Shown piece by piece: positions 20,201-28,710 of a DNA stretch of 64,000 nt (position 1 is its first letter; each line of letters starts with the position of its first letter). The notes under the pieces are model-generated. The model was not told the DNA's origin. It ran no database searches and saw only the letters and a list, made by a program, of their open reading frames with translations. The stretch comes from Methanothermobacter sp. MT-2 (lineage in GTDB: Archaea > Methanobacteriota > Methanobacteria > Methanobacteriales > DSM-23052): assembly GCA_003584625.1 (NCBI GenBank), contig AP017647.1, positions 311,501-375,500 of the forward strand. Direction: 5' to 3'. A program made the position numbers and the translations under genes.

Positions 20201-20656
20201 TCAGCATATCTTGTTTCTTGGTATGAATTTCAGCACTGCAGAGTTTATACAATACCTCTTTTTTGTTGGCAGGGGACCGTCATCGAATACATGTCCAAGG
20301 TGGGCGTCACACCTTGCGCATAGAACCTCACAGCGTAGCGTTCCAAGTCCCCGATCCTTTCTTAATTTAATATTGTGTTCTGATATCACATCATAGAAGC
20401 TTGGCCATCCTGTACCTGAATCGAATTTGGTCTTTGAGTCAAAGAGGTCAGTGCCGCAGCATATGCACTTGTATATGCCGTCGTCATGGAAGTCATGGTA
20501 TCTGCCTGTGTAGGGCGGTTCTGTACTTCCTAGTCTTGCAACATGGAATGTCTTAGGATCAAGTATCTTGCGCCACTCTGCATTTGAGAGTTCAATTTTT
20601 TCAACCATTTCAATCTTGTTTTTTACTGCGGAGAATATGGGGATTTTTTTCTCCAT
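20201..20656 (-). CDS. msrB: Peptide methionine-R-sulfoxide reductase MsrB
   Basis: Reduces methionine-R-sulfoxide in proteins. The 151-residue protein has two Zn-binding CxxC pairs (CICC and CARC), the substrate-site segment DSGTGWPSF, HLGHVFDDGP, and the catalytic cysteine in RYCINSAVLKF. The frame extends five codons upstream to a TTG, but ATG 20656 is preferred. It is alone on the minus strand, divergent from the CPBP protease gene. Such enzymes protect anaerobes during oxygen exposure. Confidence 0.95.
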   Translation of the reverse strand: MEKKIPIFSAVKNKIEMVEKIELSNAEWRKILDPKTFHVARLGSTEPPYTGRYHDFHDDGIYKCICCGTDLFDSKTKFDSGTGWPSFYDVISEHNIKLRKDRGLGTLRCEVLCARCDAHLGHVFDDGPLPTKKRYCINSAVLKFIPRNKIC

Positions 20657-20801
20657 GTTATAATCTTCCAATCAGTTTTTTGATTTTTTTGTGGGGGTGA
20701 GGTGATCCTTCTTAAGACTTTGGTAACTTGTATTAAATTTGTGGTTAACTTTATAATCATGGCATATTTTTTTATTAGATGGCAGTCCCACATATGAGTT
20801 T

Positions 20802-21686
20802 ATGAAATTTTTGCAACTTGCAAGAAAGGGAGAAAATAACTGGTGGAGATACTTTGTCACAATCATATTAACAAATCCTGGCATTTCAATAGGAGCCATA
20901 ATAGGCTCCATATACATCTACCTATTATTTAGCCTCATTGGTTTATACCCCGCAATGGGATTTCTAGGCGGACTTGCAGACATCCTATCCTATAATATTG
21001 TAAGCGCGTTCCTAATATTCATCTTATACATTTGCATGGTCGCCATTCATCATAGAAACTTTAAGACAGTTTTAACAGCCCATGAAAAAATACAATGGCA
21101 TAGGATCCTCAAAGGATTTATTGTATGGTTTTTGATCTTGTTAATGTTACTATTTCTCAGTTTCTCGGAATCTAATTTAAAATTCACATTTGATCCGGTG
21201 GCATACCCATTCCTTGTTATTGTCAGTCTCACCATATTCTTCCAGGCCGGTTTCGAGGAAATATTCTTCAGAGGATATCTACTACAAGCCTTTGGCATGA
21301 AAAAGCCTATCTTGGCTGTTATATTAACCGCTCTAATATTTGCTGCTGGGCATTGGGGTAATCAAGCGACATTCACAGGCAATATCGATATATTCATTGA
21401 TACTTTCATCTTTGGGATGGTGGTGGCAATTATCACAATATTTGAAGATGGTGTTGAAACCGCTATTGGCATACACACTGCTAATAATATGTTCTGCGCA
21501 CTCATAGTAAATGATGGAACCTCAGCATTCTATGAGACCCTACCATCAATTTTCACAGACTTTTCAACCCCACTCACACCCCTTGAACAACTTATATATT
21601 CCAGTTTAATAATGGGAGCCCTACTCCTAATAATAATCCTACCCCAAAGATTAAATCTGATAAAAAACATACTAAAAAGAAACTAA
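20802..21686 (+). CDS. CPBP family intramembrane metalloprotease
   Basis: A membrane protein of 294 residues with about eight hydrophobic helices. The Rce1/CPBP (Abi) motifs are present: EEIFFRGYLL with the paired glutamates and arginine, FAAGHW with the histidine, and HTANN near the C-terminus. These predict a glutamate/histidine metalloprotease within the membrane. The substrate is unknown. A TATA-like sequence lies near 20747-20756. The next gene starts about 15 bases after its stop, so the two may be cotranscribed. Confidence 0.85.
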   Translation: MKFLQLARKGENNWWRYFVTIILTNPGISIGAIIGSIYIYLLFSLIGLYPAMGFLGGLADILSYNIVSAFLIFILYICMVAIHHRNFKTVLTAHEKIQWHRILKGFIVWFLILLMLLFLSFSESNLKFTFDPVAYPFLVIVSLTIFFQAGFEEIFFRGYLLQAFGMKKPILAVILTALIFAAGHWGNQATFTGNIDIFIDTFIFGMVVAIITIFEDGVETAIGIHTANNMFCALIVNDGTSAFYETLPSIFTDFSTPLTPLEQLIYSSLIMGALLLIIILPQRLNLIKNILKRN

Positions 21687-21701
21687 AAGGTGGGGTTATA
21701 C

Positions 21702-22007
21702 TTGAATGGAAAGGTAGTGTTTAAAACAGATTCTGGGCATTTGGAAGTGGATGACGATATTGTTACTATGAAAGAAAAACAGAGGGGCACACTATCCATA
21801 AGATTCAGGAGCCCGGATAAAAGCAAGATAGAAGAGATCATGGAATTCTTCGAATCATTAACTGACATGGAACCTTTAACAATGAATATATCCGACGCTG
21901 GAGATATAGAAGCCTATTTCAGGGGCACAGGTCCATTTGACACTATAAAAGAGGATGATAGGACTATCTACACCTTCGAAGCCACCATACAGGAACTTAT
22001 CAAATAG
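21702..22007 (+). CDS. Small conserved hypothetical protein
   Basis: A soluble acidic protein of about 101 residues that I cannot assign to a named family. It looks like an alternating beta/alpha fold: an N-terminal strand pair (GKVVFKTDSGHLEVDDDIVTM), a helix (KSKIEEIMEFFESLTD) and a C-terminal beta hairpin (YTFEATIQELIK). GTG at 21690 is in frame, but it overlaps the AAAGGTGGGG ribosome binding site, so TTG at 21702 is more likely. It follows the CPBP gene closely and converges with the flavoprotein gene. Confidence 0.7.
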   Translation: MNGKVVFKTDSGHLEVDDDIVTMKEKQRGTLSIRFRSPDKSKIEEIMEFFESLTDMEPLTMNISDAGDIEAYFRGTGPFDTIKEDDRTIYTFEATIQELIK

Positions 22008-22008
22008 A

Positions 22009-22569
22009 CTATCCATGGGTTACCTCTTCAAATATCTTATAGATATACTCGGGCTCCTTGAATACGTGGGTGTTCTTCATCCTAGAAAGTTTTTTCACGT
22101 GTTCAACATCCTCTTTTCTTATTTCGAGGGTTAGTATCTTCCCGTTGGGTAATCTTGTCTCTGTTGTACCCTCCTCATAATCTGTTGGCATAATATATAC
22201 TGGCACCCCAGCCTTCTGGGCCATTATAGCTGCATTCGTGATAAGTGTGTCAGCTATCCTAAGCGATATCTTGGCAACACTATTTGATGTGCAAGGTGCT
22301 ATAAGTAGAAAATCATATTTACCCAATTGCACCTGACCTGCAAGGAATGGAGAATTGGCGCTGATCTCAACCCATTTCTGGTCGAAGTTTGTTTCAAGAT
22401 CCTGGTAGATCCCATAATATTTAACTACCTGGTCCCCTGCCCTGGAAATGAAGACTTTTATCACAGCCTTACCATCATAGATGTTTTTAATGTCTTTCAT
22501 CACCTCATAGGTTTCTATGATCTTGTCTCCAGCCCCTGTTATGCACCAGGCAACATTCAACTTTCCCAT
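22009..22569 (-). CDS. afpA: Archaeoflavoprotein of the AfpA/MJ0208 family (dihydromethanopterin reductase-like)
   Basis: An FMN-binding protein of about 186 residues of the flavoprotein superfamily, opening with NVAWCITGAGDKIIET and carrying the FMN-site segment LLIAPCTSNSVAKISLRIADTLITNA. Family members accept electrons from ferredoxin or act as iron-sulfur flavoprotein partners, and some are annotated as dihydromethanopterin reductase (acceptor). The first ATG (22575) sits right against the AGGTGG site and overlaps the ABC stop. ATG 22569 has better spacing. It is the last gene of a unit with an ABC exporter, a link whose meaning is unclear. Confidence 0.8.
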   Translation of the reverse strand: MGKLNVAWCITGAGDKIIETYEVMKDIKNIYDGKAVIKVFISRAGDQVVKYYGIYQDLETNFDQKWVEISANSPFLAGQVQLGKYDFLLIAPCTSNSVAKISLRIADTLITNAAIMAQKAGVPVYIMPTDYEEGTTETRLPNGKILTLEIRKEDVEHVKKLSRMKNTHVFKEPEYIYKIFEEVTHG

Positions 22570-22571
22570 TT

Positions 22572-23228
22572 TCATCCACCTACTATTTTCCCATCAAGGA
22601 TTTCTATGATCCTCGAGGCCTTTGAAGCAACCCGAGGGTCATGAGTCACTAAGACTATAGTGACATCATGCTCCTTATTTAATTCTTTAAGTTTTTCTAA
22701 TATCTTTTTTTCCGTTTTCGAGTCAAGGGATCCTGTTGGTTCATCAGCCAATATTATACTAGGGTCGTTGGCAAGGGCCCTTGCAATAGCCACCCTCTGC
22801 CTTTCACCACCAGAAAGCTCAGAGGGCCTCCTATCAGCCTTGTCAGCAAGTCCAAGATACTCTATCAATTCCATGGCCCTTTCTTCCATCTTATCTTTGT
22901 ATGGGCCCTCGAACATTGGTATTTCAACATTTTCAAGGACTGTGAGATTTGGTATAAGGTTGTGTAGCTGGAAGATGAAACCTATCTCTCGGGCCCTGAA
23001 ACTGCTCAGATCCTTTTCTTTCATTAAATTTCGCCCGGCAACTTTTATCATCCCAGAGTCTGGTCTGTCTAGAGCTCCTATCATGTTGAGTAGTGTTGAT
23101 TTACCAGAACCTGAAGGGCCCATGATGGAAATGAATTCACCCTCATCTACTTGGAGGTTTACACCATCTAATGCAACTATTTTACCATTGTCAAAGGTTT
23201 TTTTAAGGTTTTTTATGTTGATTATCAT
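22572..23228 (-). CDS. ABC transporter ATP-binding protein, MacB/LolD type
   Basis: ATPase of 218 residues with Walker [18 protein letters not shown]-loop FQLHNL, signature LSGGERQRVAIARAL, Walker B IILADEPTGSLD and switch THDP. The FQLHNLIPNLTVLENVE pattern is typical of the MacB/LolD/FtsE group, which drives mechanotransmission or export instead of import. The permease gene is immediately upstream, ending 15 bases before, and the flavoprotein gene overlaps its stop. The cargo is unknown. Confidence 0.9.
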   Translation of the reverse strand: MIINIKNLKKTFDNGKIVALDGVNLQVDEGEFISIMGPSGSGKSTLLNMIGALDRPDSGMIKVAGRNLMKEKDLSSFRAREIGFIFQLHNLIPNLTVLENVEIPMFEGPYKDKMEERAMELIEYLGLADKADRRPSELSGGERQRVAIARALANDPSIILADEPTGSLDSKTEKKILEKLKELNKEHDVTIVLVTHDPRVASKASRIIEILDGKIVGG

Positions 23229-23243
23229 CTCTGTCTCCCCATG

Positions 23244-24353
23244 TTATTCGTATCTGAGGGCTTCTGTAGCTTCTAGCCTCGTTGCCCTATATGCTGGGTA
23301 GAATCCTCCAAGTATGCCTACGAAGATTGCGACTGTAAATGCTTTGAGGAATATCTCTATTGTATAAACGGGTCTTATGAATCCTCCCATGTTGATGTGC
23401 ATGAGTATTTGTATGGCTGCCACGCCCATTAGTGATCCTACGATGGCTGCTATTAATGTTAGGATGAGTGATTCTCCAAGTATCATTGTAAGTATCCTCT
23501 TGTTTTTCCATCCAACAGCCTTAAGGACTCCGATTTCCCTTGTACGTTCAAATACTGACATTATCATCGTGTTAACCACACCAATACTCCCTATAACCAC
23601 TGCTAGGAGTGATATGGCCCAGCTTGCCGCGTCAACTGTCTTAAGGCCCTGGTCCACACTTTGCAGGTCTTCTAGTGAGGCTATGGTTGTGAGGTTTTCC
23701 CCATATTTTTTCTCTATTTCTTCTCTGATTTTTTCTATGTTCGCGTTTTTTTCTGCTTTCACATATATCATGGTGACTTTACCTTTTTTGTCCTCTATTT
23801 CTTGGAGTTTTTTTAGGGATATGAAGGCCCCGCCGTCTTCTTGGATGTTCCCTGATTCGAATATCCCCACTATCTTGTAGTTTTCTCTTTTTATGCTGAT
23901 TTTATCTCCTATTGTCTTGTTGAGTTTCTCTGCTGCCACTTTCCCTATTATGATTTCATCATCTTCTTTGATACTTCTTCCTGATTTTATCTTTATCTGG
24001 CTTAAACCTACCTTTGAGGGGTCTATTCCTATAACTACAAAGTATGGACTGTCTTCTATGGGTTGTACTGATGTTAGGACACCTACCGACTCTTTCACGC
24101 CACTGATATTATCCACCTTATCGATGTAGCCTTCATCTATTGTGCTTAGGAACATGTCAGATACATTTGATTCCACGATAGTGAAATCAGCCCCACCAGC
24201 CCTGAGAGTTTCCTGTGTGGACTCCTTAAGCCCTTCTGTTATTATACCAAGGGCCACTATCGTCGCGATTCCAATGGCTATTCCTATAATAGCCAGCACG
24301 CTCCTAATCTTGTTCCTGAAGGGATTTTTCAACATTAATTGGAAGAATTTCAT
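23244..24353 (-). CDS. MacB/FtsX-type ABC transporter permease
   Basis: A permease of 369 residues. One N-terminal helix (about 17-38, RSVLAIIGIAIGIATIVALGI) is followed by a large extracytoplasmic MacB-type domain (about 45-230) and three C-terminal helices with the FtsX motif FERTREIGVLKAVGWKNKRIL. It pairs with the adjacent ATPase to form a MacB-like exporter or lipoprotein-type mechanotransmitter. Its start overlaps the AhpD-like gene stop (ATGA), making a four-gene unit on the minus strand. Confidence 0.9.
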   Translation of the reverse strand: MKFFQLMLKNPFRNKIRSVLAIIGIAIGIATIVALGIITEGLKESTQETLRAGGADFTIVESNVSDMFLSTIDEGYIDKVDNISGVKESVGVLTSVQPIEDSPYFVVIGIDPSKVGLSQIKIKSGRSIKEDDEIIIGKVAAEKLNKTIGDKISIKRENYKIVGIFESGNIQEDGGAFISLKKLQEIEDKKGKVTMIYVKAEKNANIEKIREEIEKKYGENLTTIASLEDLQSVDQGLKTVDAASWAISLLAVVIGSIGVVNTMIMSVFERTREIGVLKAVGWKNKRILTMILGESLILTLIAAIVGSLMGVAAIQILMHINMGGFIRPVYTIEIFLKAFTVAIFVGILGGFYPAYRATRLEATEALRYE

Positions 24354-24688
24354 GAGCTTTCCTCTTTGAATACTCTAAGGGACTTTGAGAGTGCTGTTGA
24401 CTCGGCCATGGCCGCTCCTATAAGGATTGCTAGTAATATTTCATCTTTGGATGCTCCCAGGCGCCTTGAAACTTTGATATGTGTTTTGAGGCAATGTTCT
24501 GATCCTAGGGCTGCCGCAGCCCCGACTCCTATGAGTTCCTTTGTAGTTAGTGGTAGAGCATCATTAGATAATATGCTCTCCATTTTATCATAGTATGCTT
24601 TTAGGATTTGGGGTTTATCCTCTAGGATCTTGAATATTTCTGGGATGAATCCGAAGAATTCTTCGATCTTGGCTAGGATTTCATCCAT
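24350..24688 (-). CDS. Carboxymuconolactone decarboxylase/AhpD-like protein (single cysteine)
   Basis: A 112-residue all-helical protein with the family core LTTKELIGVGAAAALGSEHCLKTHIKVSRRLGASKDEI. The AhpD active site is normally CxxC followed by a histidine. Here only the second cysteine (EHC) and the histidine remain, so classical disulfide peroxidase-reductase activity is doubtful. It is the first gene of the minus-strand unit with the MacB-type exporter and flavoprotein, and overlaps the permease start by four bases. A GGAGGGAT site precedes the ATG. Confidence 0.8.
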   Translation of the reverse strand: MDEILAKIEEFFGFIPEIFKILEDKPQILKAYYDKMESILSNDALPLTTKELIGVGAAAALGSEHCLKTHIKVSRRLGASKDEILLAILIGAAMAESTALSKSLRVFKEESS

Positions 24689-24747
24689 ACCTTATCCCTC
24701 CAGTTTTATATAATTGTGGTGATATAATATTTTAGTTGGTTGGTATT
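24689..24747. promoter_or_regulatory. Divergent promoter region between AhpD-like and NfeD genes
   Basis: The 59 bases contain TTTTATATAAT (24705-24715) and GATATAATAT, nearly symmetrical TATA-like elements that could serve both directions. Confidence 0.4.
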
Positions 24748-25164
24748 ATGGATTATGGTAGTTGGATTATTATAGGTGCTGTGTGTCTTATTGGTGAAAT
24801 GCTTACAACAGGCTTTTTTCTTTTATGGTTTGGTATTGGCGCTTTTGTAGCGGCAGCGCTCAGTTACTTTGGTTTTAACTTCACGATACAATTTGTTGCG
24901 TTCATACTGGTTTCGGTGGTTTTACTTGGAGTATCAAGGCCTTTCGCTTCTAAAGTTTCAAAGGAGCCCCAGAGGAGGGCTGTGGCAGACAGGCTCATAG
25001 GACAAACCGCAACTGTGATGGAAGATTTTGAAGAAGAAGGCCTAATTAAAGTGGATGGGGAAACATGGCGTGCTAAATCCCAGGACAAGATCAAAAAGGG
25101 GGATAAGGTTATAATAAAGGGTATAGATGGTGTTAAACTCATAGTGGAAAAATATGGGAGGTGA
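24748..25164 (+). CDS. NfeD-like membrane protein
   Basis: A protein of about 138 residues with an N-terminal membrane region of two to three helices (IIIGAVCLIGEMLTTGFFLLWFGIGAFVAAAL and FTIQFVAFILVSVVLLGV). A C-terminal OB-fold domain follows (about 80-138, DRLIGQTATVMEDFEEEGLIKVDGETWRAKS). This is the short NfeD type without the protease domain, which functions with SPFH/stomatin proteins. The stomatin gene follows after six bases. TTG at 24736 is in frame, but ATG 24748 fits the family start. Confidence 0.9.
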   Translation: MDYGSWIIIGAVCLIGEMLTTGFFLLWFGIGAFVAAALSYFGFNFTIQFVAFILVSVVLLGVSRPFASKVSKEPQRRAVADRLIGQTATVMEDFEEEGLIKVDGETWRAKSQDKIKKGDKVIIKGIDGVKLIVEKYGR

Positions 25165-25170
25165 TTTGAT

Positions 25171-26106
25171 TTGGATATTCTAAGTATAATAATAGTATTA
25201 GTGCTTTTAGTACTTGCATTTAAGAGCATTAAGATACTGAGACCCTATGAAAAGGGTGTTGTTGAAAGACTTGGTAAATATCAGCGAACTGTTGAAAGCG
25301 GACTAGTCATGATAATACCATTCATTGAAACCATAAAAAAAGTTGACATGCGTGAACAAGTAGTTGACGTACCACCCCAAGAAGTTATAACAAAGGACAA
25401 TACAGTTGTAGTGGTTGACTGTGTAATATTCTATGAGGTGGTTGACCCATTCAACGCAGTATACAATGTTGTTGACTTCTACCAGGCAGTTACAAAACTT
25501 GCCCAGACAAACCTCAGGAACATAATAGGCGACCTCGAACTAGATGAAACATTAACATCAAGGGAGATGATAAACGCCCAACTAAGAAAAGTACTAGACG
25601 AAGCAACTGACAGATGGGGAACAAGGGTTGTCCGCGTAGAAATACAAAGGATAGAACCTCCAAAAGACATCGTCGAGGCCATGTCCAAACAGATGAAAGC
25701 AGAGAGGATGAAAAGAGCGGCTATACTAGAAGCTGAAGGATACAAACAATCAGAGATCAAAAAAGCAGAGGGTGATAAACAAGCAGCCATACTAGAAGCT
25801 GAAGGTAAAGCAGAAGCTATAAAAAAGGTTGCGGAGGCAGACAAATACAAAGAAATAGCCTTGGCTGAAGGCCAAGCAAAGGCCATACTCACAATATTCA
25901 ATGCAATGCACGACGGCAACCCAACCAATGATATCATAGCACTAAAATACCTGGAAGCTCTTCAAAAAATTGCGGATGGTAAAGCAACAAAGATACTTCT
26001 ACCAGTGGAAACAGCAGGAATACTAGGCTCAATAGCAGGAATATCAGAAATGTTCAAAGAAAAAGAAGCCCCCGAAAAACTTCCCATGAAAAAAGAAAAA
26101 GAATAA
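25171..26106 (+). CDS. SPFH/band 7 stomatin-like membrane protein (slipin)
   Basis: A protein of 311 residues with an N-terminal membrane helix ([14 protein letters not shown]) and the SPFH domain (about 20-190, beginning [22 protein letters not shown], with [18 protein letters not shown]). An Ala/Glu/Lys coiled-coil follows with repeated LEAEG-type units (about 195-245). These proteins oligomerise on membranes and pair with NfeD, as here. The start is TTG at 25171 after a perfect GGAGGTGAT site. Confidence 0.92.
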   Translation: MDILSIIIVLVLLVLAFKSIKILRPYEKGVVERLGKYQRTVESGLVMIIPFIETIKKVDMREQVVDVPPQEVITKDNTVVVVDCVIFYEVVDPFNAVYNVVDFYQAVTKLAQTNLRNIIGDLELDETLTSREMINAQLRKVLDEATDRWGTRVVRVEIQRIEPPKDIVEAMSKQMKAERMKRAAILEAEGYKQSEIKKAEGDKQAAILEAEGKAEAIKKVAEADKYKEIALAEGQAKAILTIFNAMHDGNPTNDIIALKYLEALQKIADGKATKILLPVETAGILGSIAGISEMFKEKEAPEKLPMKKEKE

Positions 26107-26147
26107 GTAATATTAAAAACATATTATCAAGTTGAGGTGTAAAAATT

Positions 26148-26474
26148 ATGAAAGAAGATATATTCTATGGTAAAGGAGTGGCATACACCAAAAAGGACTA
26201 CCCTGAAATTTATGATGCACTAGTCCAATTAAACGAGGCAGTATACACAGGAAAAGTCCTAGACTATAAAACACAAAAATTAATAGCCCTAGGTATAACC
26301 GCCGCTAAATCGGATGATAGAGCAGTGAAAAAACAGATAGAAAGCGCCATAAAAGAATTTAATGTTACAAAGGATGAGATAGTGGACGTCCTAAGAGTGG
26401 TGCTTTTAACATCAGGAAACCCACCATTCACAAAAGCAATGAAAATACTCTACGAAGTCCTAGAAAATCGATAA
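26148..26474 (+). CDS. Carboxymuconolactone decarboxylase/AhpD-like protein without active-site cysteines
   Basis: A 108-residue helical protein of the AhpD-like fold (YPEIYDALVQLNEAVYTGKVLDYKTQKLIALGITAAKSDDRAVKKQIESAI). It has no cysteine at all, so it cannot use the CxxC chemistry of AhpD. It follows the stomatin gene by about 40 bases with a GAGGTGT site. A binding or structural role is possible. It shares the fold with the protein at 24350-24688 but belongs to another subgroup. Confidence 0.8.
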   Translation: MKEDIFYGKGVAYTKKDYPEIYDALVQLNEAVYTGKVLDYKTQKLIALGITAAKSDDRAVKKQIESAIKEFNVTKDEIVDVLRVVLLTSGNPPFTKAMKILYEVLENR

Positions 26475-26623
26475 ATATTTATAAGAGTAAACCCCAACCT
26501 TGAATCCACACCCCCCCACATACTATTTTTTTTAAGCTAGTGTGAGAAAACCTTCTTCTATTGGGGGGAACACCATTTGGATGTGGCCAATTTTAGGCTG
26601 AACAAATCATAAGGTGAAATATC
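26470..26623 (+). promoter_or_regulatory. Promoter and structured leader of the exosome/ribosomal superoperon
   Basis: The TATA box AAATATTTATAAGA (26472-26485) predicts a transcription start near 26505-26510 and a leader of over 100 nt. The leader has a C-rich tract, an oligo-T stretch, and a segment at 26541-26590 with short pairing potential (GTGT with ACAC around CCTTCTTCTATT). That segment resembles 34510-34556. A GGTGAAAT site precedes the L15e ATG. Confidence 0.45.
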
Positions 26624-27169
26624 ATGTACAAGTATATTAGGAAAGCATGGAAAAATCCAAAGGAAACATATGTAAGAGAGCTCATGTGGGACAGAGTCCC
26701 GAAATGGAGAAGACAAAAGGCAATACAGAGGATAGAAAAGCCAACTAGACTCGACCGTGCAAGATCCCTCGGTTACAAGGCCAAGAAAGGATTCATAATT
26801 GTGAGAACCCGAGTAAGACGCGGGAGCATGAGAAAAAGCCGATTTAAAGGTGGTAGAAGACCTAAACGTATGGGTGTTAGGAAGATAACGACAAAAAAGA
26901 GCCTTAAAAGGATAGCTGAAGAAAGAGTAGCCCGCAAATACCCCAACCTAGAAGTACTCAACTCATACTGGGTATGGGAAGACGGCAAATACAAATACTA
27001 TGAGATAATCCTAGTAGACCCACACCACCCAAACATAAAAAACGACCCAAATATAAATTGGATCCGCGAAAAACAACACCGTGGCCGAGCATTCAGAGGC
27101 CTTACAAGTGAAGGTAAAAAGAACCGAGGACTCAGAAACAAAGGAAAAGGCGCGGAAAAAGTAAGATAA
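26624..27169 (+). CDS. rpl15e: 50S ribosomal protein L15e
   Basis: A protein of 181 residues, highly basic, matching the archaeal/eukaryotic L15e family. It begins [20 protein letters not shown] and includes [23 protein letters not shown], with the rRNA-contacting basic C-terminus ending [13 protein letters not shown]. It is the first gene of the exosome superoperon. The following RNA-binding protein gene starts three bases after its stop. Confidence 0.97.
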   Translation: MYKYIRKAWKNPKETYVRELMWDRVPKWRRQKAIQRIEKPTRLDRARSLGYKAKKGFIIVRTRVRRGSMRKSRFKGGRRPKRMGVRKITTKKSLKRIAEERVARKYPNLEVLNSYWVWEDGKYKYYEIILVDPHHPNIKNDPNINWIREKQHRGRAFRGLTSEGKKNRGLRNKGKGAEKVR

Positions 27170-27171
27170 AG

Positions 27172-27573
27172 ATGATACATAACATCTACTATAGGGTAAT
27201 GGTCCATGGGACAGAAGACGAAGAAAAGGTTATCAGAGCATTAAAGAACATACTACCCCTAGCATCTCCGGAAAGAGAACAAGTTGAAGGACACCATGGA
27301 AACCCACTCACAATCCTAAAAGGCAAAATCACAGACAAAAAAACAATAAAAAACTTCACAGAAAAAATACTCCCACTCCTAAAAAACATAAACATAGAAA
27401 AGCATGTTGATGAGGCAGGAAACCTATTTCTAAGATTGGACAAACAAGAAGCATACAATGGAAACTGGAAACTAGTAACCCATGGAGATGCGATACACCT
27501 CAAAATTAAAATAGAAGCCTATCCAGCCCGTCGAGAAGTGGCTATAAAAAATATCAAGAAATTAATCCCATGA
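27172..27573 (+). CDS. COG1325-type RNA-binding protein (predicted exosome-associated)
   Basis: A small protein of 133 residues that belongs to the COG1325 group, long predicted from gene order to be associated with the archaeal exosome or RNase P. The N-terminal part (HNIYYRVMVHGTEDEEKVIRALKNIL) and HGNPLTILKGKITDKK are visible family segments. There is no catalytic motif. Its stop overlaps the rnp3 start by four bases. Its biochemical role is not known to me beyond this context. Confidence 0.8.
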   Translation: MIHNIYYRVMVHGTEDEEKVIRALKNILPLASPEREQVEGHHGNPLTILKGKITDKKTIKNFTEKILPLLKNINIEKHVDEAGNLFLRLDKQEAYNGNWKLVTHGDAIHLKIKIEAYPARREVAIKNIKKLIP

Positions 27574-28277
27574 AATTCTATGACCTGCACATCAAAGGGA
27601 GAAACTTCCAAGAAGACAGCAAAATCCTCAAAGAAGCTCAAAGATTAGGCTACCATGGAGCGGCCATCGTATACCCGGACAAATCCTATGAAAACGCCCA
27701 AGAAACTATCAAAAAACTGATAAGGGGATTTGAGGATTTTGAAGTTGTGAAAGGTGTGAGTATAAGCGCCGAAACTCCAAGACAATTAAAAAGAAAGGTG
27801 CGAAAATTCAGGGAAAAAGCTGACATCATCCTAGTAGAAGGAGGAGACGCTAAAATCAATAGAAAAGCCTGCGAAAACATCAAAGTCGACATACTCTCCA
27901 AACCATATGAGGGCAGGAGAGACCCTGGGATAAACCACATACTCGCAAGAGCAGCAGCAGAAAACAACGTCGCAATAGAACTAAACACCAAAGACATAAT
28001 AAACTCCTACCTTAAAGTACGCGCCAAACTATTCGAATACCTTAGAGACATAATCAAACTCCAAGAGAAATTCAAATTCCCAATCATAATAGCAAGCGGC
28101 GCCACAACAACCTATGACCTTAGAACACCAAGAGACCTAATAGCACTCTTTAAATGCATCAACATAAAAGAAAAAAAGATCAGAGAAGCCCTATCAACCA
28201 TACCAGAATCCATACTAGAATTCAACAAGGAAAGGAGCTCCATGATAATCCTAGGAGTGAAAAAATTAGGAAGATGA
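27570..28277 (+). CDS. rnp3: Ribonuclease P protein component 3 (Rpp30)
   Basis: Protein subunit of archaeal RNase P, which pairs with Pop5 and boosts the cleavage step of tRNA 5' maturation. The 235-residue TIM-barrel-like PHP-related protein begins MKFYDLHIKG and carries GYHGAAIVYPD, SKPYEGRRDPGINHILARAAAENNVAIELN and IASGATTTYDLRTPRDLIAL. Its end overlaps rnp2 (ATGA), which fits the obligate Rpp30-Pop5 pair. Confidence 0.95.
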   Translation: MKFYDLHIKGRNFQEDSKILKEAQRLGYHGAAIVYPDKSYENAQETIKKLIRGFEDFEVVKGVSISAETPRQLKRKVRKFREKADIILVEGGDAKINRKACENIKVDILSKPYEGRRDPGINHILARAAAENNVAIELNTKDIINSYLKVRAKLFEYLRDIIKLQEKFKFPIIIASGATTTYDLRTPRDLIALFKCINIKEKKIREALSTIPESILEFNKERSSMIILGVKKLGR

Positions 28278-28651
28278 AGTTGAAAATACTCCCCGCCAGC
28301 CTAAGAGAACCCCAAAGATACCTCGCCATTGAAATCATAAGCGAAAAACCCCTAGAAAAAAATGACATAGTATCCATGATATGGAATGCCTGTCTCAGAT
28401 TACACGGAGAATGCGAAACAAGCAAATTCAGACTATGGCTTATCAAAACATGGCAAACCATAAAAAAGGATCACAGGCATAGTATAAAGTGTATAATACG
28501 ATGTAGACGTGGAGAAGAAGAGAAAGTGAGAGGTGCATTATCCTCAATCTCCCAATATAATAATATAAGGGTGGCTGTCCACACCCTTGGGATCTCGGGC
28601 ACCATACGCTCAGCAACACAAAAGTTTATTAAACCCAACAAGAAAAAATAG
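28274..28651 (+). CDS. rnp2: Ribonuclease P protein component 2 (Pop5)
   Basis: Partner of Rpp30 in RNase P. The family N-terminus MKLKILPASLREPQRYLAIEI is encoded from ATG 28274, which overlaps the rnp3 stop. The frame extends upstream to 28154, but that part lies inside rnp3 and is not expected to be translated. From the preferred start the protein is 125 residues, usual for Pop5, with the RRM-like fold motif VRGALSSISQYNNIRVAVHTLGISGTI. Confidence 0.95.
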   Translation: MKLKILPASLREPQRYLAIEIISEKPLEKNDIVSMIWNACLRLHGECETSKFRLWLIKTWQTIKKDHRHSIKCIIRCRRGEEEKVRGALSSISQYNNIRVAVHTLGISGTIRSATQKFIKPNKKK

Positions 28652-28710
28652 ATACAAAAATGTTTTCACTTTTACCATTTCAATAAAAAAATAGATGAGA
28701 GGTTATATAA

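Noticed and set aside
28154-28273. 40-residue N-terminal extension of Pop5
   Set aside because: It lies out of frame within rnp3; ATG 28274 forms the usual ATGA overlap and gives the family N-terminus.
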